NCBI GenBank assembly: GCA_947625585.1
Contig: CANQOZ010000005.1
Coordinates: forward strand, 1 to 24,827
Reading direction: 5' to 3'
From: an uncultured Eubacteriaceae bacterium
GTDB taxonomy: Bacteria > Bacillota > Clostridia > Eubacteriales > Eubacteriaceae
DNA length: 24,827 nucleotides
Part shown: positions 1-7,623 of the stretch, piece by piece
Numbering within the stretch: position 1 is the first letter of the stretch
How the letters are laid out: each line of letters starts with the position of its first letter
Notes under the pieces: model-generated
What the model was told of the DNA's origin: nothing
Database searches by the model: none
Seen by the model: only the letters and a program-made list of their open reading frames with translations
Made by a program: the position numbers and the translations under genes

Positions 1-17
1 CTATCGGATTGTCCGTT

Positions 18-33
18 CACAACGATAGTTGTG
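18..33. repeat. Short perfect inverted repeat after the K+ channel gene
   Basis: Six-base arms CACAAC and GTTGTG flank the tetranucleotide GATA, 15 bases beyond the channel stop codon. There is no T-run on the minus strand after it, so it is only a weak candidate for a transcript-end hairpin. A second, overlapping inverted repeat pairs CTATCG (1-6) with CGATAG (23-28). The window edge prevents further judgement. Confidence 0.3.
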
Positions 34-47
34 TCTAAGCTTTTCAC

Positions 48-1040
48 TTAGAAACAAGTCGCACCTTCGTGAGCTTCTTCATAATCTCTAGAACTTTTTG
101 CAAGAGAATTAGCAGTTGAAATAACAGCTGCTACAAAGCACGCTGTAGTAAATAGGCTTGATAAACCTATTAAAATAGCTACATATCGTGAGTAAAACAT
201 ATTATGAAAACGTATTGGAACAATATCGCCATAACCAATCGTAGTAAAAGAGATAATCAGATAGTAAAATAAATCCCATTCATTAAAAATTTCGTTACCA
301 CTAGCTGCATAAAAGCTTGGACTTGTTCTGTAACAACAGTAAACCATTAAATAGAGTGTTGCTACCATACAAAACAAGACAACTAACATTCCCTTTAAAA
401 TTCCAAAGGACTCTGAATAAATATAGTGAACTTTAGTATCTTTTTGTAATATTTTTGGATTAAAGATTGAGTTTAACATAATGTATACACAAAGTAATAA
501 ACCAATTGTTAGTCCAGTTAAGCTTACTAAGAGATTTGGAGACGATATAAATGACATGTTATAACAGAAATAATTACCAAGTAGAATAAAACAGATTGTA
601 TTAACGATACGTATCGTCATTTCATCTTTATAACTATGCCTATTTACAAAAATTCGCAATACAATTTTCATGAAAAATGTAAAAAACAAAACACTAGCTG
701 TTATATTTAGTATTAACCTCCAGTTAAAACCAATGTTAAAAATAATAATACTAATACAAATTATTAGGATAATTCCATTTAGAAAAAACAATCCATAATT
801 TTTGTAAGAAGTATAAAGTTTTGATAAATATAATTGAAAAGGAGATTTAGTTGATATTTCAATATTTTTACTCTTTTTATAATCAACAACAGCATCAAGA
901 ATATAAAATAAAATAACAAGTCCATAATAAAGACATAGAAGCTGGGTTCCATTAACTAGGTTTTGGTTAACACTAAAATCATCAAGAACACTTTTTAACG
1001 GATGCATAGTGAGATTTGTTAATTCATTATTCAATTCCAT
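48..1040 (-). CDS. Multi-spanning potassium channel protein (ion channel 2 pore)
   Basis: A 330-residue membrane protein. The C-terminal part has the classic two-helix pore of K+ channels: a helix at about 212-236, a pore loop with selectivity filter TTIGYGD at 266-272, and a final helix at about 283-308. About five further hydrophobic segments lie upstream (roughly 34-52, 82-104, 106-131, 142-162, 168-190). No regularly spaced Arg/Lys S4 sensor is evident, and there is no RCK/TrkA-N domain. It should conduct K+ across the cytoplasmic membrane; gating is unknown. The ATG overlaps the end of the GIY-YIG gene by 14 bases and has only a weak Shine-Dalgarno (AAGA), so translational coupling is likely. 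It lies just beyond the V-ATPase operon, near the place where E. hirae carries the K+ transporter ntpJ. The family call is firm; the role is inferred. Confidence 0.88.
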   Translation of the reverse strand: MELNNELTNLTMHPLKSVLDDFSVNQNLVNGTQLLCLYYGLVILFYILDAVVDYKKSKNIEISTKSPFQLYLSKLYTSYKNYGLFFLNGIILIICISIIIFNIGFNWRLILNITASVLFFTFFMKIVLRIFVNRHSYKDEMTIRIVNTICFILLGNYFCYNMSFISSPNLLVSLTGLTIGLLLCVYIMLNSIFNPKILQKDTKVHYIYSESFGILKGMLVVLFCMVATLYLMVYCCYRTSPSFYAASGNEIFNEWDLFYYLIISFTTIGYGDIVPIRFHNMFYSRYVAILIGLSSLFTTACFVAAVISTANSLAKSSRDYEEAHEGATCF

Positions 1041-1281
1041 TATCTTGATTAATTAATTTTAATTTTTCCCTTCTATTTAATCTTTTAATTCTCCATTCCC
1101 GGCTCATTGCTTCTTTTTTTGTTTTAAATTCTTCTGTATAAACAAGTTTAACAGGTAAACGACTTCTAGTATATTTAGCACCTTTACCTGCATTATGACA
1201 TTTTAATCTATTATCAATGTTTGTAGTATATCCAGTATATAAGGTATGGTCTGAGCATTCTAAAATATAGACGTAAAACAT
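1027..1281 (-). CDS. Small GIY-YIG domain protein (UPF0213 / YhbQ-like)
   Basis: An 84-residue single-domain protein, the usual size for this family. It starts MFYVYILECSD, followed by LYTGYT at 15-20, which are the YIY/YIG-type strands of the GIY-YIG fold; the helix carrying the conserved Arg follows (NIDNRLKCHN). GKGAKYT and a Glu in the REWRIKRLNR segment complete the pattern of the short GIY-YIG proteins. The family shares the nuclease fold of UvrC and homing endonucleases; the cellular substrate of these small members is generally not established. The start fits the family N-terminus. The only Shine-Dalgarno visible is GGAGG, 13 bases upstream, which lies in the 3' arm of the ntp terminator. 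The gene overlaps the K+ channel start downstream. Confidence 0.85.
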   Translation of the reverse strand: MFYVYILECSDHTLYTGYTTNIDNRLKCHNAGKGAKYTRSRLPVKLVYTEEFKTKKEAMSREWRIKRLNRREKLKLINQDNGIE

Positions 1282-1287
1282 ATAGAT

Positions 1288-1315
1288 AAAAAAACCTCCA
1301 GTATTACCGGAGGTT
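1288..1315 (-). terminator. Rho-independent terminator of the ntp (V-ATPase) operon
   Basis: Read on the minus strand, arm AACCTCC pairs with GGAGGTT across a nine-base loop and runs into seven T residues (1294-1288). The 5' arm begins inside the ntpD stop codon, so there is no untranslated spacer. The 3' arm also contains the GGAGG that is the only plausible ribosome-binding site for the next gene. Confidence 0.8.
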
Positions 1316-1943
1316 ATACATTTTCTTCAGCAATCATATCTTTGACTTTCATTAGTCGGGTAATATTACTTCTTTCATTATCTTCTAATTTCATAGATAT
1401 GAATTTTATTGTTTCTTCCATTTCTGGGATCATAATATGTTCTAGAGCATTTACCCTTCTTCTGGTTTTTTCAATTTCATCAGCCAAGATGTTACAAGTT
1501 TTCTCAATTTCAGCTAATTTAATTAAGTCAGGTAATAAATTAGCCATATCTAGGACTGACTTATCGAGTTCTCCAGTTGTAAAAGCAAAACCATATGGGA
1601 GATCGTTCTTTTCCTCACCAACAGTAAAGTCTATTTCAGGAACATCAACATTCATAATAACATTCCTTTTGATGGTTATCGATGCTTCTCTGGCAGGACA
1701 AAGAAGAGCTTCATATACTTGCTCTGTTCCCATTATAGCTTGAGCAACTGAAAACTTAGAGATTGCATTTTCCAATTTTTCATCAACCACTTTACGTAAA
1801 TCCTGATTTCGTCTAATTAAAGCCATAAATCGACGAACCATTTCATCACGTTTGTCTTTAAGGAGTTTATGTCCTCGTTGAGCGGTTTCTAGCCTTCGCT
1901 TTAACTTGGTTAATTCCATTCGAGTCGGATTAACATTAATCAT
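1314..1943 (-). CDS. ntpD: V-type ATPase subunit D (central stalk)
   Basis: 209 residues, normal for subunit D, which forms the long coiled-coil rotor shaft inside the A3B3 head together with subunit F (NtpG). The N-terminus contains the family signature NPTRMELTKLKRRLETAQRG at 5-24, followed by a long helix. The C-terminal helix (about 140-200) is also strongly heptad-like. A strong Shine-Dalgarno, GAGGAGG, lies at the end of ntpB, just upstream of the ATG. It is the last gene of the operon; the terminator hairpin starts in its stop codon. The function is assigned from family and from the complete subunit set upstream. Confidence 0.96.
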   Translation of the reverse strand: MINVNPTRMELTKLKRRLETAQRGHKLLKDKRDEMVRRFMALIRRNQDLRKVVDEKLENAISKFSVAQAIMGTEQVYEALLCPAREASITIKRNVIMNVDVPEIDFTVGEEKNDLPYGFAFTTGELDKSVLDMANLLPDLIKLAEIEKTCNILADEIEKTRRRVNALEHIMIPEMEETIKFISMKLEDNERSNITRLMKVKDMIAEENV

Positions 1944-1946
1944 AGA

Positions 1947-3389
1947 TTAATCCTCCTCGTCTATTTCAATTTGGTTTACCCAATCCTGTTCTAACTCATA
2001 ATCATCAGCTACAGCTGGTACATAGTACTGATCTAACCATTCAGTATTAATTCTCTTTAGTTCAGATCGTGGCAAAATTCCTAATAGCTTCCAACCAAGA
2101 TTTAAAGTTTCTTCTATTGTCCTATTAGTATGGAAACCTTGATTAACATATTGCATTTCGAATTCATCAGCAAATTTAGCATAAAGCTTATCAATATCTG
2201 AAAGAGCTGCTTCACCTAAAACAACAGATAATTCTTTTGCTTCTTTACCACGGGCATAAGCAGAGAATAATTGATTCATTAAATCAGAATGATCGCCTCT
2301 GGTTTTACCTTCACCAATACCCTTATCTTTCAATCTTGACAAAGACGGTAGAACATCTATTGGAGGAATAATACCTTTTCGGTATAAATCTCTAGATAGA
2401 ATAATCTGACCTTCTGTAATATAACCAGTTAAGTCTGGAATTGGGTGTGTCTTGTCCTCTTCAGGCATTGTTAATATTGGAATTTGGGTAATAGATCCTT
2501 TATTCCCTCTAATTCTACCAGCTCTTTCATAGAGTGTTGCTAGGTCAGTATATAAGTACCCAGGATAACCTCTTCTTCCTGGAACTTCTTTTCTAGCAGC
2601 TGAAACTTCTCTTAAAGCTTCAGCATAATTGGTAATATCAGTCATAATTACCAGAACTTGCATTCCAAGAGTATAAGCAAGGTATTCAGCACAAGTAATA
2701 GCTATTCGAGGAGTTGAAATACGTTCAACTGGTGGATCATCAGCGAAATTCATAAACAGGACTGCATGATCAATAGCACCTGTTCTCCTAAAGTCTTCCA
2801 TAAAGAAGTTGGCTTCTTCAAATGTAATACCTATAGCAGCAAATACAACAGCAAATTCAGAATTATCATCTAAAACTTTACTTTGTCTAGCAATCTGGGC
2901 TGCCAATTCAGCATGAGGTAAACCTGAAGCGGAGAATACAGGAAGTTTCTGTCCTCTAACAAGTGTATTTAATCCATCAATTGCAGAGATTCCTGTTTGA
3001 ATAAATTCATCAGGATAGGCTCTCGCTACAGGATTTAAAGGTGCTCCGTTAATATCAAGAACTTCTTCAGGAATAATTTCAGGACCATTATCCATTGGAT
3101 TTCCCATTCCATCAAAAATTCTACCTAACATATCAGGAGAGACTCCTAATTGGATCCCATGCCCTTTAAATCGAACTTTTGAGTCAGTAAGTCGTAGACC
3201 TTGAGCACTTTCAAATAATTGTACGATTGCTTTATCATCATTTATTTCAAGTACTCGTCCTAAACGTTGATCACCATTATTTTCTTCAATTTCAACAAGT
3301 TCATCGAACTTAACACCCTCAACGTGATCAACTACCATTAATGGTCCAACAACTTCTTCTATGGTTTTATATTCTCTGTTTAATTCCAT
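1947..3389 (-). CDS. ntpB: V-type ATPase subunit B (non-catalytic nucleotide-site subunit)
   Basis: 480 residues, typical for subunit B, which alternates with NtpA in the A3B3 hexamer. Where catalytic subunits have a P-loop, this protein has PVFSASGLPHAELA at about 150-163, diagnostic of V/A-type B subunits. Other family blocks are the beta-barrel N-terminus (about 1-75), the ITNYAEALREVSAARKEVP segment near 250-270 and RRGYPGYLYTDLATLYERAGR after it. The start codon overlaps the ntpA stop by one base (TAATG), giving coupled translation and probably helping stoichiometry. No defect is visible. Confidence 0.97.
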   Translation of the reverse strand: MELNREYKTIEEVVGPLMVVDHVEGVKFDELVEIEENNGDQRLGRVLEINDDKAIVQLFESAQGLRLTDSKVRFKGHGIQLGVSPDMLGRIFDGMGNPMDNGPEIIPEEVLDINGAPLNPVARAYPDEFIQTGISAIDGLNTLVRGQKLPVFSASGLPHAELAAQIARQSKVLDDNSEFAVVFAAIGITFEEANFFMEDFRRTGAIDHAVLFMNFADDPPVERISTPRIAITCAEYLAYTLGMQVLVIMTDITNYAEALREVSAARKEVPGRRGYPGYLYTDLATLYERAGRIRGNKGSITQIPILTMPEEDKTHPIPDLTGYITEGQIILSRDLYRKGIIPPIDVLPSLSRLKDKGIGEGKTRGDHSDLMNQLFSAYARGKEAKELSVVLGEAALSDIDKLYAKFADEFEMQYVNQGFHTNRTIEETLNLGWKLLGILPRSELKRINTEWLDQYYVPAVADDYELEQDWVNQIEIDEED

Positions 3390-5188
3390 TATGATTCATC
3401 AACTACTTTATCAATGAGATCCCGAATTTCATTTTCAAGTTCATTATGAATTTCAGGATAAACTGTTTTGATATCGGACTCAGGAACATATTTCATTCTT
3501 CCAATACGTTCCCTTACTGCCATATGTTCTAGATCTTCGAACTTAACACCTTTGTCTAGAGCATCTAAACCCAATTTATACCAGAGTAAAATCATGTTTA
3601 ACATCTGATACTGTTTATCGAGTGAAGTATAGGTATCTACTTTGTCAAATGCAATTTGATGCAAGAAGTCATCACGAATTGACTGAGCACAATCTAAGAG
3701 CATTCTGTCATTAAAAGCTATTGCATCAAAACCCACTAATTGGACAATTTCATCTAGTTCCGCTTCTCTTTGTAAAATTTTTAAAGCTTCCTTAATGTTT
3801 TCACTCCAATGTTCATTAACGACTCGATTAAAATAAGGATACATTTGTTCAGAATAGAGTGAATAGCTCTGTAACCAGTCAATTGCTGGGAAATGTCTTT
3901 GATACGCTAATTGAGCTGATAAATTCCAGAAAACTTTTACTATTCTTAATGTCGCTTGTGCAACCGGTTCCGAGATATCTCCACCAGGAGGAGACACTGC
4001 ACCAATAGCTGTTACGGCTCCGTAACGTGGTTTATTGTCCTCATCTTTACCTAGACAACGAACAAATCCAGCTCTTTCATAAAATTCTGCTAATCTTGAA
4101 GATAAATAAGCCGGATAGCCTTCTTCACCAGGCATTTCTTCAAGTCTTCCTGACATTTCACGAAGAGCTTCAGCCCACCTAGATGTTGAGTCAGCCATAA
4201 TAGCTACTTTAAAACCCATATCCCTAAAATATTCAGCTATCGATATTCCAGTATAGATACTAGCTTCACGTGCCGCAACAGGCATATCAGAAGTATTAGC
4301 AATTAGTACGGTACGTTCCATTAATGATAATCCTGTACGTGGATCCTTTAATTCAGGAAACTCCATTAAAACGTCAGTCATTTCATTTCCACGTTCGCCG
4401 CATCCAATGTAAACGATTATATCTGCATCTGCCCATTTTGCTAATTGATGTTGGACAACAGTTTTACCACTTCCAAAAGGTCCAGGAATAGCAGCAATAC
4501 CACCTTTGGCAATTGGGAATAGTGAGTCAATAACTCTTTGACCTGTAACCATTGGCTCATTTGGAGCAAATTTTTCAGCATAAGGTCTACCCTTCCTAAC
4601 TGGCCAACTCCTTAGCATTGGAATCTCTTTAACTTCTTTATTTTCCAGTTTTAACTTGGCAATCGGTTCCTTTATAGTTGCTTCACCTTCATAGATCCAT
4701 TCAACTGTCCCATATGTTCGTTCAGGAACCATAATTTTTTGAGTAACTGCTTCTGTTTCCTTAACAGTTCCTAACGTATCACCGGGACCAACTCTATCCC
4801 CTACTTTAGCTACAGGATGAAATTTCCATTTCTTTTCAGTATTCAGTTTTAAAACTTCAACACCCCTTTGAATCCTGTTTCCACTTTTATTATATAGGGC
4901 AGTTAGTGGTCGTTGAATTCCATCATAGATCCCACCTATTAAACCGGGTGCTAATTCTACAGAAAGTGGTTCGCCAGTTGAATAAACTGGGTCACCTGGA
5001 CCTAAACCAGCAGTCTCTTCATAGACCTGAATTGAGGCTTTATCGCCTCTAAGTTCAATAACTTCTCCAATGAGTTCATCTTTACCAACTCGAACAACAT
5101 CAAACATTTGAACATCAGGCATACCTTCAGCAATTATTAAAGGTCCAGCAACTTTTACAACTTTTCCTTTTATAAATGGTTCAGCCAT
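3389..5188 (-). CDS. ntpA: V-type ATPase catalytic subunit A
   Basis: 599 residues, the normal size. This is the ATP-hydrolysing subunit. Walker A GPFGSGKT lies at 236-243, the catalytic glutamate lies in GERGNE at about 264-269, and Walker B-like VAIMAD lies at about 328-333, followed by STSRWAEALREMSGRLEEMP. The family-specific 'non-homologous' insertion (about 110-200), which distinguishes V/A-type A subunits from F-type beta, is present. Shine-Dalgarno AGGAAAG precedes the ATG in the 14-base gap after ntpG. No inactivating change is seen. The enzyme couples ATP hydrolysis (or synthesis) to ion transport through NtpI/NtpK at the membrane. Confidence 0.98.
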   Translation of the reverse strand: MAEPFIKGKVVKVAGPLIIAEGMPDVQMFDVVRVGKDELIGEVIELRGDKASIQVYEETAGLGPGDPVYSTGEPLSVELAPGLIGGIYDGIQRPLTALYNKSGNRIQRGVEVLKLNTEKKWKFHPVAKVGDRVGPGDTLGTVKETEAVTQKIMVPERTYGTVEWIYEGEATIKEPIAKLKLENKEVKEIPMLRSWPVRKGRPYAEKFAPNEPMVTGQRVIDSLFPIAKGGIAAIPGPFGSGKTVVQHQLAKWADADIIVYIGCGERGNEMTDVLMEFPELKDPRTGLSLMERTVLIANTSDMPVAAREASIYTGISIAEYFRDMGFKVAIMADSTSRWAEALREMSGRLEEMPGEEGYPAYLSSRLAEFYERAGFVRCLGKDEDNKPRYGAVTAIGAVSPPGGDISEPVAQATLRIVKVFWNLSAQLAYQRHFPAIDWLQSYSLYSEQMYPYFNRVVNEHWSENIKEALKILQREAELDEIVQLVGFDAIAFNDRMLLDCAQSIRDDFLHQIAFDKVDTYTSLDKQYQMLNMILLWYKLGLDALDKGVKFEDLEHMAVRERIGRMKYVPESDIKTVYPEIHNELENEIRDLIDKVVDES

Positions 5189-5202
5189 TTAAGTATTCTT
5201 TC

Positions 5203-5526
5203 CTAATTGTTTAAAATATCGGTTCCGATAGCTTTCTCAACATTTTCTTTTATTCCCTTCATTCCAATACCAATGGAACCATTTTTATTAGGAATAGGAA
5301 TAATTGCCGGGAAAGCTCTGTATTTATAGTTGTCTATAGTCTCAGGAACCATTTGGGCATATTCTTCTGTAATAAAGATAATTGGAACACCTTCTTTATC
5401 AAGACGTCTTATTACTTTTGATATTTCATCGGTTTCTAAAGGAGGAAAATAAGTTAAAAATCCAAGAGTTTTAAATAAAATGATTGAATCTTTATCTCCT
5501 ATAACAGCTAATTTTTGGCTATTCAT
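5203..5526 (-). CDS. ntpG: V-type ATPase subunit F (central stalk)
   Basis: 107 residues, the usual length for subunit F (named NtpG in Enterococcus). It opens with the Rossmann-like KLAVIGDKDSIILFKTLGF and has IIFITEEYA at about 49-57 and a PAIIPIPNKNG block near 73-83, all typical of the family. It binds NtpD in the rotor shaft. Its ATG overlaps the ntpC stop by one base, and ntpA follows after 14 bases. Confidence 0.94.
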   Translation of the reverse strand: MNSQKLAVIGDKDSIILFKTLGFLTYFPPLETDEISKVIRRLDKEGVPIIFITEEYAQMVPETIDNYKYRAFPAIIPIPNKNGSIGIGMKGIKENVEKAIGTDILNN

Positions 5527-6500
5527 TATTTTATTCCTAGTTCAGAAAGTGAAATCTGTTTGTTCGATCGTTTATAAGCAAACAGTACCCGTAACAGTTC
5601 CGCTTCATGTTCTTTAACTAACAGATAATTAATAATAGGTCCAATTCCAAAAGAATCAGTATAACTTTCGTGAATAATATTAAAAGCAATATTGGAGAAA
5701 TCAATTTCAGTTTTAAAGAAATTTTCAGTTTCAAAAAAATTAGATAATGAACTTGAAATTTCTGATTTAAATTCTCCTTGAGCTAATGCTTCTATTAATT
5801 GTTCCTTATTTTTATCTAAAGCATCAAGTAAATCAGAAACTCTTAGATTTCCGCCGGGAACCATTAAGTCTCTAGTCTGGTTTCTATCCCAGCCAAGATT
5901 ATAAGCTCTTAAAACAGTTAAAATGTTGGTTAAATCTATTTTTGTTAAAAAGTAATGTTCAACCAAGTCATTTTTATTATGTTTTTCCCTCAAATCAGAA
6001 ATGATTTGTTTATAAACCGAATTGTCTATACTTGCAGAAATCTGTAAAGCTGATTGATCAGGATCAAAATCATCTACTGCTTTTTGAATAATTGGTGGAA
6101 AGTTTTCGTAATTATCATTTTCAAAAGCTTCATTTAGTTGATCAATGGTAATTGTTCCACCTGGCAGTAAAATTGATTCAACATCTTCATGTTGGATTAA
6201 TCCCTTTAAGAGAGCTTTAATGTTATGACCATCAACTTTGTATAAAAAGAGATTTGTTAAACCACTATTTGGCGTTATCTCATTAATTAATTCTCTAGCT
6301 GAATTTACTGATGCCTGAGTTAATTCATCTATATTATTTTTATCTTTAGCTTCGTGTCCGTAATTAATATCACTTAATAAATGGTAACAGTCATCTAGGG
6401 AACCTTCATACATCCTGTTCCAGGTTGTCAGGTTAACAAACGAACTTTCGTTAGCTTTAACCCTGCTAACTGCATATGGATAACTACGTTCTTCACTCAT
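5526..6500 (-). CDS. ntpC: V-type ATPase subunit C (rotor socket, V0 d-like)
   Basis: 324 residues, typical for the funnel-shaped subunit that links the D/F shaft to the membrane c-ring. The sequence is mainly alpha-helical, with family-like blocks YPYAVSRVKANES at the N-terminus, a repeated LTNLFLYKVDGHNIKALLKG / LVEHYFLTKIDLTNILTVLR pattern at about 82-102 and 180-200 (the internal threefold repeat of the family), and HEAELLRVLFAYKRS near the C-terminus. The start overlaps the ntpE stop by eight bases (ATGAGTGA). Assignment rests on these blocks and on position between ntpE and ntpG. Confidence 0.93.
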   Translation of the reverse strand: MSEERSYPYAVSRVKANESSFVNLTTWNRMYEGSLDDCYHLLSDINYGHEAKDKNNIDELTQASVNSARELINEITPNSGLTNLFLYKVDGHNIKALLKGLIQHEDVESILLPGGTITIDQLNEAFENDNYENFPPIIQKAVDDFDPDQSALQISASIDNSVYKQIISDLREKHNKNDLVEHYFLTKIDLTNILTVLRAYNLGWDRNQTRDLMVPGGNLRVSDLLDALDKNKEQLIEALAQGEFKSEISSSLSNFFETENFFKTEIDFSNIAFNIIHESYTDSFGIGPIINYLLVKEHEAELLRVLFAYKRSNKQISLSELGIK

Positions 6501-7113
6501 TATTAAATAATATTTTAGAAACGTCCCATTCGAGATATTCCCTCATATTTTCTATTAAAACTTCAAAGGAAGCATTAACATCGGAATACTTACCAATTAA
6601 CATTAAACCATCATTAAAATGAGCTGGATTTTTATCTAGCTTTAATGGAATCATATGTCCTTGTTCTTTTAATTTTAAGTTTAAGTAGTCTAAAAAGGAC
6701 ATATTGTCTTTATTTAATTGAGTATACTTTGGGAAATCTTTCTCTGGAACTTTTATATATTCAGTATCAGTATCAGTTCCATTAAGGACAATTTTAGTAA
6801 CTAAGTTAAACCATTCATTGTCACTTAAATTGGCCATTTGCTCTTTTGCTTTATCAAAGGCTTCGTGCAAAACTTCCTGCTTAATTTCTAGTAAATCCTT
6901 TCTTTCTTGAAGGTTAGCATTAAGCTTAGCTCTGCGTTCTAATTCTTCTGAATTTTCTTTGAATTCATTCGCTAATTGATTTAAGCGATTTTCTGTTTCA
7001 TTATTAATTTTTTGTTCTTCTTTAGCAGCTGTTTTTTTGGCATCTGCGATAATTTGAGATGCTTCAGTTTCTGCATTTTGAAGAATTTTATTAATAATTT
7101 TATCGGAAGCCAT
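6493..7113 (-). CDS. ntpE: V-type ATPase subunit E (peripheral stalk)
   Basis: 206 residues. The first about 100 residues form a charged, Ala/Glu/Lys-rich coiled coil (INKILQNAETEASQIIADAKK and following), the typical stator helix that pairs with NtpF. The C-terminal half is globular and contacts the head, ending with NASFEVLIENMREYLEWDVSKIL, close to the conserved C-terminal block of the family. AAGGAA precedes the ATG at normal spacing in the 12-base gap after ntpK. Confidence 0.92.
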   Translation of the reverse strand: MASDKIINKILQNAETEASQIIADAKKTAAKEEQKINNETENRLNQLANEFKENSEELERRAKLNANLQERKDLLEIKQEVLHEAFDKAKEQMANLSDNEWFNLVTKIVLNGTDTDTEYIKVPEKDFPKYTQLNKDNMSFLDYLNLKLKEQGHMIPLKLDKNPAHFNDGLMLIGKYSDVNASFEVLIENMREYLEWDVSKILFNNE

Positions 7114-7125
7114 TTTAATTCCTTA

Positions 7126-7602
7126 CTAAGATAATCTAATTCCGTAAATCATTAAGATGGATATCAACAATGCAAGGATAGCATAAGTTTCTACCAGAGC
7201 AGTCATTGTTATACCACGGGCTGATGCTTCAGGATCTTTAGCTGTCATATGTATTGCAGCTACAGCAGTTTGACCTTGGTAAATTCCAGACCACCAACCA
7301 ACAAAACCGATTGGACATCCGGCAGCTAAAAAGCAAAGTCCTTGTTCAATAGTTAAATCTAGAGGCGATCCTCCAAGAACACCAATTTGAACCATAATCA
7401 GAACAGCCGTTAAGAATCCATAAATACCTTGAGTACCAGGTAAAGCTTGTAAAATCAACAAACGTCCAAAAAGTTCTGGTTTTTCTGCTGTAACACCAGC
7501 AGCTGCTTGTCCACCGGCTCTTACACCTGATGCTGAACCTATGCCAGCAAAGGTTGCAGCTATTGCTGCTCCGGCCAATGCTAAGACAGAACCCATTGTC
7601 AT
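7126..7602 (-). CDS. ntpK: V-type ATPase rotor-ring subunit K (c-type proteolipid, sodium-site residues)
   Basis: 158 residues forming four membrane helices, a tandem duplication of the two-helix c subunit. LPGTQ lies at 54-58 in the second helix, Q109 in SGIYQG in the third helix region, and VETYAIL with E138 in the fourth. By alignment from memory with E. hirae NtpK, L54, T57, Q58, Q109 and E138 match the five Na+ ligands L61, T64, Q65, Q110 and E139, so I infer Na+ coupling. Only one carboxylate is present per four helices, the arrangement of pump-type V-ATPases. Start: GGAGG lies 8-9 bases before the first ATG; a second ATG two codons later is less well placed. A 21-base gap separates it from ntpI. 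Confidence 0.95.
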   Translation of the reverse strand: MTMGSVLALAGAAIAATFAGIGSASGVRAGGQAAAGVTAEKPELFGRLLILQALPGTQGIYGFLTAVLIMVQIGVLGGSPLDLTIEQGLCFLAAGCPIGFVGWWSGIYQGQTAVAAIHMTAKDPEASARGITMTALVETYAILALLISILMIYGIRLS

Positions 7603-7623
7603 AATATCTATCCTCCAAAAAAA

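Noticed and set aside
1342..1743. 133-codon open frame on the plus strand opposite ntpD
   Set aside because: It is a shadow of ntpD, has no ribosome-binding site or recognisable domain, and ntpD opposite it is unambiguous.
7346..7618. 90-codon minus-strand frame within ntpK
   Set aside because: Out-of-frame reading of ntpK with a Trp/Ser/Cys-rich nonsense composition.
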